Notes: a model not told the origin generated them from the sequence alone. 10,316 nt of DNA from Euperipatoides rowelli (GCA_003024985.2 PXIH01S0043348.1), one strand, 5' to 3'. Shown: positions 1-8,439, numbered from the stretch's first letter. Numbers and translations are program-made.

Positions 1-61
1 TTTTGAAAAACAATCTTTTTAAAGAATTCAGAGTGTATCCAAGCCAGAGCGCCATGTCCAT
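1..61 (-). other. Partial open frame leaving the left edge (candidate 5' coding end)
   Basis: On the minus strand an ATG at 61-59, with a second in-frame ATG at 55-53, opens 20 codons with no stop before the window ends. The peptide begins MDMALWLGYT. I do not recognise it. The start lies just downstream, on the minus strand, of CpG-bearing sequence (62-180), which is unusual in this AT-rich window and could be a promoter. The frame is far too short to be called coding on its own. It could equally be chance, or part of a repeat that shares the 'agagcgcca' word found three times at 46-180. Confidence 0.15.
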
Positions 62-171
62 TTTGCAATGCATTGTGGTAAATCTAATGTTACCTAGCTT
101 GGAGCCGAACAAGAGCGCCACCCCAATTTCACCCCCAAACGAATGATAAGAGCGCAGGCGCTCTTGCTCGG
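46..171. repeat. CpG-rich inverted-repeat cluster
   Basis: The word agagcgcca occurs at 46-54 and 112-120. The segment ccgaacaagagcgcc (105-119) is matched in inverse by 157-171 with 14 of 15 bases paired. A separate perfect 8-bp palindrome, aagagcgc/gcgctctt with a 2-base spacer, lies at 148-165. This can fold as a hairpin. It may be the end of a foldback element or a promoter element cluster. It sits directly against the broken end of the LINE relic that begins at 184. Confidence 0.55.
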
Positions 172-183
172 CATTTTACGGTA

Positions 184-473
184 TTATCTTTTAATTTTTG
201 ATTCCACATTATTACCAGAATAGTTCATTAAAACAAACGACTCTCCATCAATGTTCAAAGATACAATAATAACTCTTTCATTACAAAGAAGAATATTAAG
301 ATTAGTAAAGTGACTTTGTTTCTGATACCAATAAGCACACCAGCACATCCACACATTTTTTACTTTCAACCTTGCAAGAAAAACATATATATCATTTTTA
401 TTTAATTCTGCACAAGATTCACAATTTGTATCCTTTTATTTGCTCTCTTAATATTTAAGGAAAAGATATTCAT
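184..473 (-). pseudogene. LINE ORF2 endonuclease N-terminus, broken
   Basis: An ATG at 473-471 opens MNIFSLNIKRANKRIQIVNL. This matches the usual start of LINE ORF2 endonucleases (MNI-x-S-L-N-x-x-G...), where the Asn belongs to the metal and DNA binding site. A stop follows at 404-402. Other frames then carry the next conserved steps: NDIYVFL, corresponding to the 'DIxFLQET' block, then QSHFT. Frame 369-184 continues with VIIVSLNIDGESFVLMNYSG, which resembles the 'I.L.I.....LINVYGPN' strand of this domain. The glutamate of QET is lost in the visible copy. Two or more frameshifts plus truncation make this non-functional. The family is well supported by the motif order; the exact clade is inferred. 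Confidence 0.6.
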
Positions 474-686
474 TGTGACAAATAACAAAAATATATTACT
501 CACTGACTTTGTAGAATAATATAACAATTAAATATTTTAAATTTATCTTTCTCAACTCCTATTTTCTTTTCCTATTTCACATTTCTTATTATTTAATGTA
601 GATATATACAGTACTGAATTTGCCTTTTAGTACCACTATTTCTCAATTGTAAAAAATGTTGACCACCAATAGTAATAATAATTTAA

Positions 687-1760
687 TTATTCATTTGAAC
701 CTTCAGCCAATAATTTTATAAAACCATCATTAGCATCAAAGTCCAACTTAGTACCAGCATTTTGTTTCACAGCTTTCACTTCTGCACTATGGAAGATTCA
801 ATATCAGAATAAGCACTTATCTGAGAACCTTCAACTTCACCAAATACCCTGTTTAATACTATTTTTTTGACTAAACAATACTCTGCTAGCATATGAATTT
901 ACAAGTTATGGTTGTTCATAAATTTATTGCACCCAGTATATAATGACTTTTTACAATCCCTTGTAAAGGGCCTAATTTCCTCACATTTAAAGCAGGTAGG
1001 CACTTATTAATACACTTTATGAAACATTTACTTGTGCAAACTAGTGATGCTCGAAAGTAGAGTCGGTCATCAATATGCTTGACCAAGGCTGAAGGGCTAC
1101 TTTATGAGAAATGTAATATTGCTCCAAGTAAAAAACTTTGGTAATGATTTATTATCAGCACCATCTTTGAGGGTAAGTAACACAGTAAAAGGATTAGTCT
1201 TAATTGATTTTCCATTAGGCAAGGAAACTAATTTCCACTTAATTTCACTAATATTTTTAAACTCCTTAATATGAGGAGGTAAGTTATCAATTGACAGTTT
1301 TATACCTTTATCGTTCAACATATCTGCAATATATATGGTGTTGCCATTTTCAAGAGTAACACAATTATTCTTAAATATGATTAAGCTATTATCATTATGA
1401 AATTTTAAATAGATGAACTTGTAGTTTGGAAGGGCATAGTATTGCTTTAAGTCATAAATAACATCAAAGTTCACACAAGCTTTAAAAATAAGTGCTTTGT
1501 CACCGATGACCGTAATAATAGTTGGACACGGGGACCATCATTTCCATTGGTGCATAAAACCTGAATTTAAATTCTGAATCTTCTAACAACTTCACCTTAT
1601 AATCCAATACATGGTTACTAGCACTTGCTATGTTCCCAATAACTTCAGTATTAAGTACGTGTATGTCTTTGGAATTTATATTAATCATCTTCAAAAGTTG
1701 AACAGCCATTAGTTGGCTTAAAATTAATTTCTTAAACAATGTACAGCAAAGCTGTGCAAC
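687..1760 (-). pseudogene. LINE ORF1 (gag-like, CCHC zinc knuckle), frameshifted
   Basis: Frame 1760-1500 (79 residues from a non-ATG codon at 1739) and frame 1531-1097 overlap near 1511-1522, in a run of TAT/TTA repeats. They read as one protein split by a frameshift. The second part ends with LPKFFTWSNITFLIK, like the 'LP.FL.W.GK...IKY' strand that precedes zinc knuckles in LINE ORF1 proteins. A knuckle follows at 994-953: CFKCEEIRPFTRDC, spaced C-x2-C-x4-P-x4-C, so the zinc-binding His has become Pro. A second knuckle is degraded further (YTGC for C-x2-C). The acidic tail is split by one more shift and ends LLAEGSNE before a stop at 689-687. About 100 bases between W-S-N-I and the knuckle do not fit. 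The mRNA-binding ORF1 role is family knowledge. Confidence 0.55.
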
Positions 1761-2336
1761 TTACAAAATCTGAAGAAGTTCGAGAAGTTTTAATAACTTC
1801 CTATATTTTTCAGATATACATACATTCATGTTTCATGATAAAAGTATGTTCAGTTATTGAGAAAAGATTCCTTATTCTAAATTTCTTCAACTGTAAAAGT
1901 TGTGGTCTCAGAATTATCACTAAAAGGATTTAAATGCTTTATTTTATTATTATTGATATAAAATACTTAAAAAAAAAACAAAACAAAAAAAAAAACACTA
2001 CATCTTATGCAAAATGTTTGTTCATAATCCCAGTAGTGATAAAAAATATAACAAACTATATTGTTTTTTTAAAATTGGCTTTTATTCTTAAACAATATCA
2101 TGCCAAACAAAATCTATCAGTAAGCCAGCACAACAACCGATAATTAAAAAAAAAAGTGCATTTTTATGCATAAAATGTAAGCTTGTTAAGTACAAAATAC
2201 TATGTGGGCTAATTTTTCTAACATATAGTTAAATCTAACTTTAATCTGACACTAATAATGTTGTCATTGGTTTTTAGAAGTAGTAAGATAAAGACTTTTA
2301 TATTCTATAATGTTAATAGTATATGTACCTGACTGT
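1761..2336. other. AT-rich stretch with an A-rich tract, no gene recognised
   Basis: This region is AT-rich with short A and T runs. An interrupted poly-A tract at 1969-1995 could be the tail of a small + strand retroinsertion, but I find no body or target duplication for one. Open frames here on the + strand (from 1739 and 1934) use AT-rich codons and show no motif. The 5' end of the LINE ORF1 relic may extend into 1761-1930 in heavily decayed form. Confidence 0.5.
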
Positions 2337-2494
2337 CTATCACTCTGCCCATCCAACTATCCATCTACCTGACCAATCTACCTGTCCTATTTTTTTTTAC
2401 AAAATCTACCCATCCAGTTTATTAATCCAATGTATCCGTCCGGTCTACCTGTCCAGTCTAACTGTCCAGTTTACCTGTCCAATCTAATTATCCC
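2337..2494. repeat. 13-bp minisatellite, degenerate
   Basis: Successive 13-base units can be set out from 2404: atctacccatcca, gtttattaatcca, atgtatccgtccg, gtctacctgtcca (2443-2455), gtctaactgtcca (2456-2468), gtttacctgtcca (2469-2481), then a decayed unit to 2494. An earlier block in the same period runs 2337-2388 and includes atctacctgacca at 2363-2375. A T-rich spacer at 2389-2403 separates the blocks. Eleven or so units share the core TCTACCTGTCCA. Confidence 0.8.
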
Positions 2495-3167
2495 CTCTCT
2501 TTCCCACAGTTTCCTTTTCTCCTCTGCTCCCTCCATCCATTCTACCTCCTCTCTCTCCCTTTCCCTCCCCCTCCCTTTCTCTCATCCTCCCTCCCTTCCC
2601 TCAATCTTCCTTTGACTCTGCCTCTTCACCTCTCTCTGCACTCCCCTCCTTCACTCTCCTCAATGTAACCACCCTCTCTCTCCTACCAATCCCTAATCTC
2701 CCTCTCTCTCCCTGTCATTCTCCTTCCTCTCCATATCCCTCCCTCACCCTCACTGTCCCTCTCCCTAACTCAACCCTCCTCTTCCTCTCCCTTTCTTCCC
2801 TCCATTTTCTTCTCCTTCTCACTCCCTCCTCTCTCTCCCCTTCTATTCCTCCCTCTCCCTCTCTCCTTCTCTATTTCACCTTCCTGCTCCTTCTTCACCC
2901 TTCCTTTCCCCCTCCCTAGCTCTCACTGTCCCTCCCTCTGCCTGTCTCATCAACTCCCTCCCCAACCCTACCTTCACTCCCCCTCACACTCCCTCCCATT
3001 CCTTCCACTTCCTCACACTCTCCATCCTTCTTCATCTCCCTCCTCCCTCTCCATCCTCTTCCCTCTACATCCTCTTACCTCTCTCCCTCCTCATCCCTCT
3101 TCTTCCTCCTCCCTCCTACTCCACCCTCTCACTCCTCCTCCTTCCTCACCCTCTCCCTCTTCTTCAG
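2495..3167. repeat. Long polypyrimidine (CT-rich) low-complexity tract
   Basis: About 670 bases are almost wholly C and T on the + strand, with A scattered and G rare, dominated by ctccct, ctctcc and ttcctc words. There is no single strict period. The tract grows out of the 13-bp minisatellite and runs into the CTAT microsatellite. Open frames inside it (for example 2430-2615) are Ser/Leu/Pro-rich readings of the repeat, not genes. Such a tract can adopt triplex (H-DNA) structures; that is general knowledge, not shown here. Confidence 0.9.
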
Positions 3168-3181
3168 CTATCCATCTATCC

Positions 3182-3258
<77 letters not shown>
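3168..3258. repeat. CTAT tetranucleotide microsatellite
   Basis: The tract begins with imperfect ctatccatctatccat units at 3168-3184 and becomes a pure CTAT/TATC array to 3258, about 19 perfect units. An ambiguous base (n) at 3259 marks the right end, suggesting assembly or allele uncertainty in array length. The purine-strand mirror word GATA recurs loosely at 3640-3720. Confidence 0.97.
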
Positions 3259-3835
3259 NTTCAACACTCTGGACTAACAGCCTTGTTAGGAAGGGCATGG
3301 TTCAGCACACTTGGTTTTTCTACCAATTTAACAAAAGAAATACAGTTAATTAATTGCAAAGAAGATAAGTTTAAATCCATTGCATGTTATTTTTGTCTTT
3401 TTCATTAAAAAATAACTAACAGGTACTGTTGTTTACAAATTGTGATATAATATAGCCTAATAATAATGCAGAGATATATTTAAATTAATAAAAGATATTA
3501 ATTTTTACAAAATATTAGTCTATCTTGACATGGTTATTTAATGTACTAGCCTATACAATATTTTTCTTTCCCCCAAGAAGATAGGGTATGAGCAGCACTA
3601 CAAATAAGGTTTAGATAAAAAGGTAATTACTGGTGTGTTATGATAGACAGATAGAAAGATACATAGCAATAGGAAAGGGGTATAATATTATAGTAGATAG
3701 AAAGAAAATACAAAATATATTTAGACTCAGGATATTTATAGAAACATACAGTATACAGATTATTTTAATGGTGATTAGGATAAAGTTCATGAAAGGGTTT
3801 ACTTTGCTCTTAATTTGAATAAGATAAACTCCTAC
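3259..3835. other. AT-rich spacer, no gene recognised
   Basis: I see no coding motif, RNA gene or complete mobile element. Open frames at 3633-3818 (+) and the lower part of 3638-3952 (-) are AT-driven. Loose GATA-type words at 3640-3720 suggest a decayed microsatellite. Confidence 0.5.
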
Positions 3836-3979
3836 CTTGGTACAGGGAATTGTCATGGTGTTACCCATTGGGTTCGGGGTGCAATCCTGTTGAGGCTTAA
3901 GTACTTTCAGTCTATGGCATGGAGTTGTGGCATGTAGGCTGTTAGTCATCAATACTGGTTGGCCAAACTTTAGCGATTC
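3836..3979 (-). CDS. Candidate internal coding exon, unknown protein
   Basis: On the minus strand an acceptor-like cattcag (to 3980) is followed by exactly 144 open bases (48 codons, phase 0) and then a near-consensus donor AAG|GTAGGAG at 3838-3829. The peptide starts ESLKFGQPVLMTNSL and ends GNTMTIPCTK, with three Cys and a balanced composition unlike the T-rich noise frames nearby. Base composition is clearly less AT-rich than the flanks. I do not recognise the family. If real, it is one internal exon of a minus-strand gene whose other exons lie outside, or are too short to see. It could instead be a fragment of a mobile element, or chance splice-like ends around an open frame. Confidence 0.33.
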
Positions 3980-4022
3980 CTGAATGATGAGGTTTTATTT
4001 CTTAAAGAATAAATAAAGTTAG

Positions 4023-4316
4023 CAAAGATGGATAAAGATAAAGCTGGTCGGGGGGAAGATTCCCAAAGTCGGTAACTTCCCTGATTATAACTCCGGTCAG
4101 ATTATTGGAGTAATAGAAACTTTTAATATAAGATTTGAACTTTCGAATAGCCATTCTTTTTGCTTGGAATCAGAATCGATTATCCTATATTATGCACTCA
4201 CAACAGTGCATGCAAATCTGAAGGTTGTGCGTTGGCGGCAGAATCTTGATTTTAAATTTTTTATTATTAAGCCTTCTCACAGTCTTGGAAGAGGTGGTTC
4301 AAACTATTTATTTTAA
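4023..4316 (+). other. 97-codon open frame without ATG, unknown
   Basis: After a TAG at 4020-4022 the + strand stays open for 97 codons to the TAA at 4314-4316. It has no ATG, so it would need to be an exon or a fragment. It includes KLVGGKIPKVGNFPDYNSGQ and later KVVRWRQNLDF, which look protein-like rather than homopolymeric. A tagCAAAG acceptor-like site lies at its left. The overlapping frame from ATG 4028-4030 (good context, AAAGATGG) gives only 15 codons before a stop, with a GTAACT donor-like site at 4072. I recognise neither. A frame of this length can occur by chance in this window. Confidence 0.2.
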
Positions 4317-6617
4317 TCTTTTGGCTGGTTACAGTTCTTTAACCCTTTGTGGGCTGTGCTTTTAACCCATTCATTCTTATATTAAGTGAAATACTTGATG
4401 CTTCTTGCTACTGTATGTCTTACAATAACATAAAACACAGCTGACCGTTTCCTTAACTTGATTTTAGTGTTTTCACATTCATTTTCGCATATAAAGAAAA
4501 GCTACTCATTTGCACTGCTACACTGTAACAGATCCACCAATATTAAAAAAAAAACTTAAATTTAATTTTGTAAGCGTGGAAATGACGGCATTCTAAATAT
4601 CTTCATGAGTGTTTCCAGAAAAAAACAAAAAAAAAACATTGATATTCATGATTTAAAAACTGTTTTTTTTTTAAACAAAATACATTAAATCTTACATTTG
4701 ACTTTCAAAATGGAATGGTGAAACAGAAACGATAGAATGTAAATAGACTACTGCTTGTAGTATTATTTACTGTTTTACTTGTAGAAGAAGAAGAATACCA
4801 AATAAAGCAAAATATAAAAGTTTTGAAGAAAAATTATAGATGTTTACGATATATTTTCCAAATGATTTGCAAAAGTCAAAAAATGTAGCTCTTTACACCT
4901 TTTCTCAAGCACTGCTGAAACTGACTTTGCAAACCTCAAGAAAGACGCTTTGTTTGGTAGAAGTTTAAATGTGAAAGTTTTGTGTTATATTCCTAATCCA
5001 TATGAGGATTAGATTTTTACTAGGAATAGCAATGGCTTATTTTTAAATTTCTTATTTAATTACATTGTCTTTTACTTATTTTGATCAATTTACATTTTCT
5101 TTTAGTTGTTTAATGTCTACTCCAAGACATCTTTATTGTTTGCCCAATGTACATTAGTATCAAATTCTACAAGGAATGGAGTATACTAAATAAAATTTTT
5201 CGTTAATGGAAATGGGTACACAAGATGGATATAATTAAGTGTCTAGAAAATTAAAAATTTTAACAAAGAAATAAACTGATTTGTTTTTAATTATGCAAAT
5301 AGATTCTAGAATATTCTTGGATATATATACTTTGTCCAAGGTTATTAAAAAAGTAAATTTTTTTTATTGTAAAAAAAACATCACCCATAGCCATACTAGC
5401 CCAGAAGCTGAAGCAGATCATTATAAAAGGCAGGGAATTAATTGATTTAAATTATAAAATGTAATCAATATTTACTAATTTTTTAATAATAATAAAAAAT
5501 ACAACTACTAAGGTGAGGAAATTACAGGAATGGTCTACTTGGGTTTGAAAACTAAAATTCTAAAGGCAGGGACATAAGTTAAGAAATTGATTAAAATGCA
5601 AGAACCATCAGTTCAGAAAAAAAAAACACACCTAAGAATTAGTAATTTATATGAATCAGTAGAGAGCTAACAACTAATATGGAAAGGCAATAAACCATTG
5701 ATAAGTCAGAAATGTAATTTAAAGTAAAGTAACATGCCTAACTAAAACTTTCATCTAGGTGAGAAAAATGTCTTGTATGTTCAAATCTTTAAGCAATGTT
5801 AGTTCACATAATATGAATAATGTATGATCTAAAAGAAATCCAGGAAATAAGCCACCAAAAACCACTTCACAGGACAGGATAATTTATAGACTTTCACCTT
5901 ATAGACAAACATCAGAAAAATAATGTTTTGCAGAGGTGAGTAAAACAACAACATTACAAGGAACAAGTTACAAGTGCAATTTATGCCTTCAAAGGAGGTC
6001 TGAAATCAATAACATAACAACAATGGGGATTCTACCATATCAGTAATGACTTCACAAAAATCTTATGTTTTTTTTAAAAATTTACATGTATATAAATAAC
6101 ATCATTGCTGAAAATCTATAGGCAGTTACACATCCTAACCAATTGGAAGTTGCACTCCAAGACCTATTCCTATAGATGGGCTGCCCTAAAACACCACCAA
6201 GAAAGGTGATGAAAGGGGTCACAGCCAAATCCTCTTGTATTCTGGAAGCAAAGAACATATCAAATACAGATTGCATGTCCTGGTACTAGCTGTCCATTCT
6301 TTCAAAAATACACTCATAACTTGAATTTCCTAGTCAGAAATATTAGTTAAGTCTGAAAAGTGTTGATGCACACAATCATACTATAATATCTGGGAATCAA
6401 GATTTCCAAGATGAAAGGGGAAACAGTGACACTTCTAGCCACCCATTTTCTGCAATAAGAATGAAGTGAGATTGTTCAATTCCAGCTTAGTAAAATAAAG
6501 GATATAAAATATATATGCATGAAACCAAAAAATGTATATATATAAAAGCAGAAGGTAAAACTAATTCTTTCAAATACTAAAAATTATCCACTCTGCAGAA
6601 AGGGCTAAACTAAATTT
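4317..6617. other. Long AT-rich region, no gene recognised
   Basis: About 2.3 kb with many A and T runs, short tatata tracts and no motif I can name. Minus-strand frames near 5830-6010 and 6082-6276 are open for 55-65 codons, but their hydrophobic, T-driven composition and lack of motifs make them weak. The part nearest the transposase-like relic (about 6080-6600) may hold further decayed pieces of it. No tRNA, rRNA or strong repeat was seen. Confidence 0.45.
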
Positions 6618-7019
6618 CAAGATGTCTCATTAAAATCCAAAGTAAAAGGAGAATTAGATAAGCTGGGCTTATCTTAATTAAGTTTAGCACCTGATCTTTA
6701 ACTAAAGAAATAAAATATAGTAGAAGCCATATCATCATTGTACAGTGACAATGGATACCATTTATTTCCAATTCTAAAAGTATAATCCACAAATAATAGT
6801 TTGGGTTCCCTCACAAGTAGCTCAAGAAAATGTGAATACAAAATGCTGAAACAAGGATACTTTGCCGCAATCCTCTGCCACCCTTTTCAAAGAGGTCAAG
6901 ATACCATTAATGGCCAGATGTACCATAAAACCTTTAGACAAGAGCCCTACAAGTTTACAGGATTCGTCAATTAGTGAATTTTGATCTGAAGTTGTAGAAA
7001 TTGACTGGAATGCTGATTG
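6618..7019 (-). pseudogene. Broken coding relic, possibly a MULE/ZSWIM-type transposase
   Basis: Two minus-strand frames join near 6840. Frame 7019-6822 is open for 65 codons and includes LTSLKRVAEDCGKVSLFQ. The next frame carries LLFVDYTFRIGNKWYPLSLY at about 6802-6743, then two stops, then NSPFTLDFNETS before a stop at 6620-6618. This resembles MULE-derived transposases: an E-D-G-G-K-V block, then 'LFVDATYK...YPL' with the first catalytic Asp (codon 6787-6785), then 'NPS...D.DF.E' with a second Asp (codon 6637-6635) 50 codons on. Family spacing is usually somewhat longer. At least one frameshift and two stops make it dead. The family is a pattern-based guess; the coding origin is more certain than the name. 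Frames at 7020-7180 may add N-terminal remnants. Confidence 0.38.
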
Positions 7020-7221
7020 CTAATCCAATGATATTATGGGAAAAGGTACTGGGTGTTTGTTTAGAATTAAGCAATGTCATTATAATTGATTATGTTAGCA
7101 AATGTACAAAGTCCTTTAAGTGAAAATCTCTGACAGAAATGACTTGATCCATAGCTTTGGACAATTTTCAGCCATTGTCATAACAAAAAAAATTATAGTC
7201 ATAGTTTTGTAATATTATAGG

Positions 7222-7500
7222 TTACCAAGAACTAAGAGATCTTAACTCGTACATCTTATAATATTGCAAACTGTTACTATATAATCTAAATCCCCTTGTT
7301 TTAAATAAAAGTAGTAGGTCTATATGACACATTAAATGAAAAAGGGTGTTCTTTCCCAAAAACTTTACCTCAAATATGACAACTGAGACATTAACTAATT
7401 CATTCCAAATAGTTACCCTAATAAAATTCTGAGGGGAACAATCTATCCTACAGGGCTTCCAAGTACTAAATACTTTTGGAGCTGCAGTGTTTTTATACAA
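7222..7500 (-). pseudogene. LINE ORF2 C-terminus
   Basis: The frame holds CSPQNFIRVTIWNELVN, then VVIFEVKFLG. This parallels the C-terminal 'NFF..RVVN.WN.LP..VV.A.SV..FK..LD' signature of CR1/Jockey-type LINEs. The codon read as the start is not an ATG, so the frame is simply open from the left. The frame closes at about 7224, with an AT-rich stretch after it that could be a 3' UTR remnant. The gap from the preceding fragment (7500-7727) carries nothing I can align and may be an insertion. Confidence 0.6.
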
Positions 7501-7727
7501 AAAATGGGTTATACCTAAGGACTCATTTATTTAAATTACCAAATAAGATTACACTAACTAAATATTTTACCTTGACACTCTATGGATGTCAGTTTCATTA
7601 TATCTGTTTTAGTGTCAATATTATTATTTTCATTAAATTATTTATTATCAATCATGTTTTGAATATCCTATAAAGATATTAATGATCTGTTATAGCTATC
7701 ATTTCTAATATATGGTATAATAACCAT

Positions 7728-7840
7728 TTAAACAGATCTGGTTTCCCTACTACTAGCCTCAAACCTAGTAGGAGAACTTAGATCTATGAAAGTGTCAAAG
7801 AGATCAAGGGTCCGTCTTCTGTCATATAATAAATTTTGAT
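7728..7840 (-). pseudogene. LINE ORF2 fragment with RR-x-DL block
   Basis: In a third frame the minus strand reads QNLLYDRRRTLDLFDTFIDL before ending at a TAA (7730-7728). This fits the 'L..RR...DLI..YK' segment that follows the palm and thumb in CR1/Jockey-type ORF2 proteins. It follows the 7861-8130 fragment directly after another frame change. Confidence 0.5.
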
Positions 7841-7860
7841 TCAACTAATTCACATATGAC

Positions 7861-8130
7861 TCAGCATAGTAATTCTAACTGCTCGCTTTTGGACCTATCC
7901 CAATTTGCACCCATTCTTTTAACAGTTAAAACAATATGGTCAATTTGTGTATTCCATTTAACATTGGTCTTGAATCTATACTCCCAAGATTGTGGCACAA
8001 AGTCCAACTTGAAAGCTATGGTGTTTAATGATACATTATTGTGGGGTTGTTTATATCTTTGGTAGTCATGTAGCATTGGAGTACATTTATTGGTATTGAA
8101 GAAAGTCGTGCTAGTTTTGAATTTTGACAT
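7861..8130 (-). pseudogene. Reverse transcriptase, post-palm fragment
   Basis: This frame overlaps the end of the palm frame by about 20 bases and picks up the next family block: FFNTNKCTPMLH matches 'FN..KC..M.', followed by DFVPQSWEYRFK, which corresponds to '.DLGV.....', then KWNTQIDHIV and VKRMGANWDRSK, which match '....HI..I..KA.R.LG.I.R'. The ATG at its left is not a true start: the match begins around it and is continuous with the preceding frame, so a frameshift near 8115-8130 separates them. The DLG of the motif is no longer legible (DFVPQSW). Confidence 0.72.
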
Positions 8131-8425
8131 GGAGTCTGCAATTTTCTGTTCTTAAATCTTCTTTTATAGGAATAACTGACATCATTGTAAGGTCATCCAT
8201 ATTCTTAAGTCTGACATTAAAGTCATCTAGCAAGAAAAATAGAAATGTTCCTTGAAGTACTCCATTTTCAGGCACAAACAGATTGGAAGAGGTGCCAACT
8301 TCATTCGGAATTTTCTGGGTTTTCAAAAATGAACGAATCCAACATGCCAATGATTCTGGGGGACCCAGGTTTAAAAATGTAACCATAAAATATTTATAGT
8401 CAACATTGTCAAAAACCTTGAATGA
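8111..8425 (-). pseudogene. Reverse transcriptase palm fragment
   Basis: The frame opens after a TAG at 8428-8426 and runs 104 codons. It starts SFKVFDNVDYKYF, matching LINE motif A ('xSKAFDxVxH'), with the catalytic Asp at 8410-8408. ACWIRSFLK then matches the 'WI.SFL..R' block, and ENGVLQGT is the 'xNGVPQGS' motif B with Pro to Leu and Ser to Thr. Motif C reads NMDD (8203-8192): both catalytic Asp codons remain but the usual aromatic is Asn. The frame ends early at 8113-8111, where the next conserved stretch continues in another frame. This would copy element RNA at a nicked target in an intact LINE; here it cannot. Confidence 0.8.
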
Positions 8426-8439
8426 CTAATANACTTATC

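Larger units (their letters stand above)
184..1760 (-). mobile_element. Degenerate two-ORF LINE relic (TX1/L1-like), minus strand
   Basis: Two coding relics lie in the order expected of a two-ORF non-LTR retrotransposon read on the minus strand. First comes a zinc-knuckle ORF1 (1760 to 687). About 210 bases later comes the start of an apurinic endonuclease-type ORF2 (473 to 184). Frameshifts and stops interrupt both, so the copy is dead. The rest of ORF2, including reverse transcriptase, is absent: the homology stops at about 184, against the CpG-rich inverted-repeat cluster. The TX1/L1-like label rests on ORF1/ORF2 architecture and the endonuclease start. No alignment was run. Confidence 0.6.
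7222..8425 (-). mobile_element. 5'-truncated LINE relic (CR1/Jockey-like), minus strand
   Basis: Four successive minus-strand frames hold, in order, reverse transcriptase motifs A to C, the region after the palm, an RR-x-DL block, and the typical C-terminal NFF..RV..WN.L.. segment. Order and strand fit one non-LTR element from 8425 down to about 7222. Homology starts abruptly just before motif A, next to an ATT microsatellite and an ambiguous base at 8432, as expected for 5' truncation or later loss. Frame changes and an unrelated stretch (about 7500-7727) show long decay. It is a different lineage from the two-ORF relic at 184-1760. Confidence 0.72.

Noticed and set aside
950-967. Inverted repeat tttacaa/ttgtaaa
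   Set aside because: It falls inside the zinc-knuckle codons of the LINE relic and is explained by them.
1739-2143. Two successive plus-strand open frames
   Set aside because: AT-driven codon use, no motif, and the region abuts the LINE ORF1 relic on the opposite strand and an A-rich tract.
2430-2615. Plus-strand 61-residue open frame
   Set aside because: It reads straight through the 13-bp minisatellite and polypyrimidine tract; the Ser/Leu/Pro composition is a by-product of the repeat.
3870-3887. tRNA B-box-like word ggttcggggtgcaatcc, considered as a SINE or tRNA gene
   Set aside because: The spacing is too long for a B box, and no A box or tRNA cloverleaf can be drawn around it.
3272-3947. 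12-base inverted match gactaacagcct (3272-3283) against 3936-3947, considered as ends of a mobile element
   Set aside because: Several 12-base matches are expected by chance in a window this size; there are no extended ends and no flanking duplication.
4028-4071. Short first exon from ATG 4028 with a GTAACT donor
   Set aside because: Only 15 codons and no supporting partner exon; mentioned with the longer overlapping frame but not called separately.
4993-5012. Perfect 7-bp inverted repeat ctaatcc/ggattag, considered as a terminator or hairpin
   Set aside because: Short hairpins like this are expected by chance in 10 kb of AT-rich DNA, and bacterial-type terminators do not apply.
6082-6276. 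Minus-strand 64-residue frame
   Set aside because: No motif recognised and its first codons do not connect to a gene. It may be a far piece of the transposase-like relic, but I cannot support that.
6610-6792. Minus-strand 60-residue hydrophobic frame
   Set aside because: It overlaps the transposase-like relic in another frame; the Leu/Ile-rich reading is a shadow of T-rich codons.
7476-8065. Plus-strand frames at 7476-7673 and 7856-8065
   Set aside because: They are antisense or flanking readings of the minus-strand LINE relic, whose motifs are clear on the other strand.
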